Positions 63,422 through 64,000 of a stretch of 64,000 nt of DNA are shown here, in pieces. Origin of the DNA: Gottfriedia endophytica (lineage in GTDB: Bacteria > Bacillota > Bacilli > Bacillales > Bacillaceae_G). The position numbers and the translations under genes are program-made. The notes under the pieces were generated by a model that was given only the letters and a program-made list of their open reading frames with translations, did no database searches and was not told the DNA's origin. Location of the stretch: assembly GCF_017814275.1 (NCBI RefSeq), contig NZ_JAGIYQ010000003.1:124001-188000 (forward strand). Reading direction: 5' to 3'. Each line of letters begins with the position of its first letter. Position 1 is the first letter of the stretch.

Positions 63422-64000
63422 TTAAATTTCAAATGTTGTTAAGCAGTCTGTTAATACTGGAACAATTTGTTTTTTACGAGATACAACGCCTTTTAATGGA
63501 GCTGTATTGTTTGTTAGTGTTACGTTATATGCTTTTTCTACTGCTTTTGCTGCACTTCCTAAAGCTAAGCCGATTGAATCGTTTGTTAAAATATCAGTTA
63601 CAACAAATAAGAATAAGTCTAAGTTCTTATCTGCAATTAAGTTAGAAATAGTACTTTCTAATTCTCCTTGTTTTACTAATACATCATTTGTATCAACTGC
63701 ATTTACTTGAGCAATTTCAACTTTATAATTACCCATTTGGAATTCTTTTGAATCCAATGAGATTAATTGTTCAATTGTTTTATCACTTAAATCTGCTCCT
63801 GCTTTAAGCATATCTAATCCATATGTCTCAAGATTAACATCTGCAATTTGGGCTAACTCACGAGCTGCTGCGATATCTTGGTCTGTACATGTAGGTGATT
63901 TAAACAATAATGTATCAGAGATAATAGCAGATAACATTATACCTGCAATTTCTTTTTTGATTGAAACACCATGTTCTTTGTATAGTTTATTCAAAATTGT
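63422..64000 (-). CDS. ppaC: Manganese-dependent inorganic pyrophosphatase, C-terminal part
   Basis: The last ~193 residues of a family II (DHH/DHHA2) inorganic pyrophosphatase, which hydrolyses pyrophosphate to phosphate; the N-terminal DHH metal-binding half lies beyond the window. The visible part shows [20 protein letters not shown], the DHHA2 domain with [13 protein letters not shown], and the substrate-binding [11 protein letters not shown] motif near the C-terminus. The gene has no simple terminator of its own: its stop directly abuts family 3 array 3, whose hairpins may serve that role. Confidence 0.88.
   Translation of the reverse strand, partial: TILNKLYKEHGVSIKKEIAGIMLSAIISDTLLFKSPTCTDQDIAAARELAQIADVNLETYGLDMLKAGADLSDKTIEQLISLDSKEFQMGNYKVEIAQVNAVDTNDVLVKQGELESTISNLIADKNLDLFLFVVTDILTNDSIGLALGSAAKAVEKAYNVTLTNNTAPLKGVVSRKKQIVPVLTDCLTTFEI

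Overview
The window looks like chromosomal DNA from an aerobic, spore-forming, motile, low-GC Bacillaceae species close to Bacillus, Priestia or Gottfriedia (genus inferred from gene content only). Supporting genes are an alpha/beta-type SASP, a Spo0E-like phosphatase, spore-coat-like proteins, motAB, a quinol oxidase (qoxABCD) and a class IV polyhydroxyalkanoate (PHA) cluster (phaJ-phaP-phaQ / phaR-phaB-phaC). Start codons include many TTG and GTG behind strong AGGAGG-type ribosome sites. Perfect hairpins close most transcription units. I see no rRNA, tRNA, CRISPR array, prophage or transposase gene.

Layout. 0-4 kb: lactate utilisation operon lutABC and a secreted two-repeat protein. 4-8 kb: bacillolysin, an Sm-like small protein and its frameshifted paralogue. 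8-14 kb: galU-ugd, then a minus-strand set of two kinase-like genes, a glycosyltransferase and a Gly/Phe-rich protein, probably linked to the spore surface. 14-16 kb: rluF and a yaiI/yqxD gene. 16.6-20.4 kb: qoxABCD. 21-28.8 kb: NlpC/P60 endopeptidase, MFS efflux, AlkD-like repair, DacF-type carboxypeptidase and PiT phosphate transport. 29.5-33.3 kb: potABCD. 33.7-41.6 kb: yitT, an rluA-family gene, a nuclease lipoprotein, a CAP protein and a PTS EIICB. 42-48 kb: SASP, PHA cluster, FAD oxidoreductase, DinB. 48-64 kb: DUF3905, radical SAM, mtnB, spo0E-like, an MhqR-like regulator, motAB, an M3 peptidase, an RND pump, several very small genes and the C-terminus of ppaC.

The most unusual content lies between the genes, in three repeat families. 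(1) Twelve copies or remnants of a ~216-235 bp element with long imperfect terminal inverted repeats. Three copies have perfect 8-bp flanking duplications of AT-rich sequence, which marks it as a MITE, perhaps ISL3-derived. One copy sits between phaB and phaC. (2) A ~150 bp multi-hairpin element in two good copies, one decayed copy and one fragment. (3) Three head-to-tail arrays of ~120-130 bp units. Each unit folds into four nested helices whose arms differ between units but change together. Families 1 and 3 are the best candidates for a poorly described system.

How the genes work together: lutABC, qoxABCD, the PTS gene and the PHA cluster describe aerobic carbon use with carbon storage. galU-ugd can feed UDP-sugars to surface polymers. 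cwlO-like, dacF-like and CAP genes act at the wall. Pit/DUF47 and PotABCD import phosphate and polyamines.
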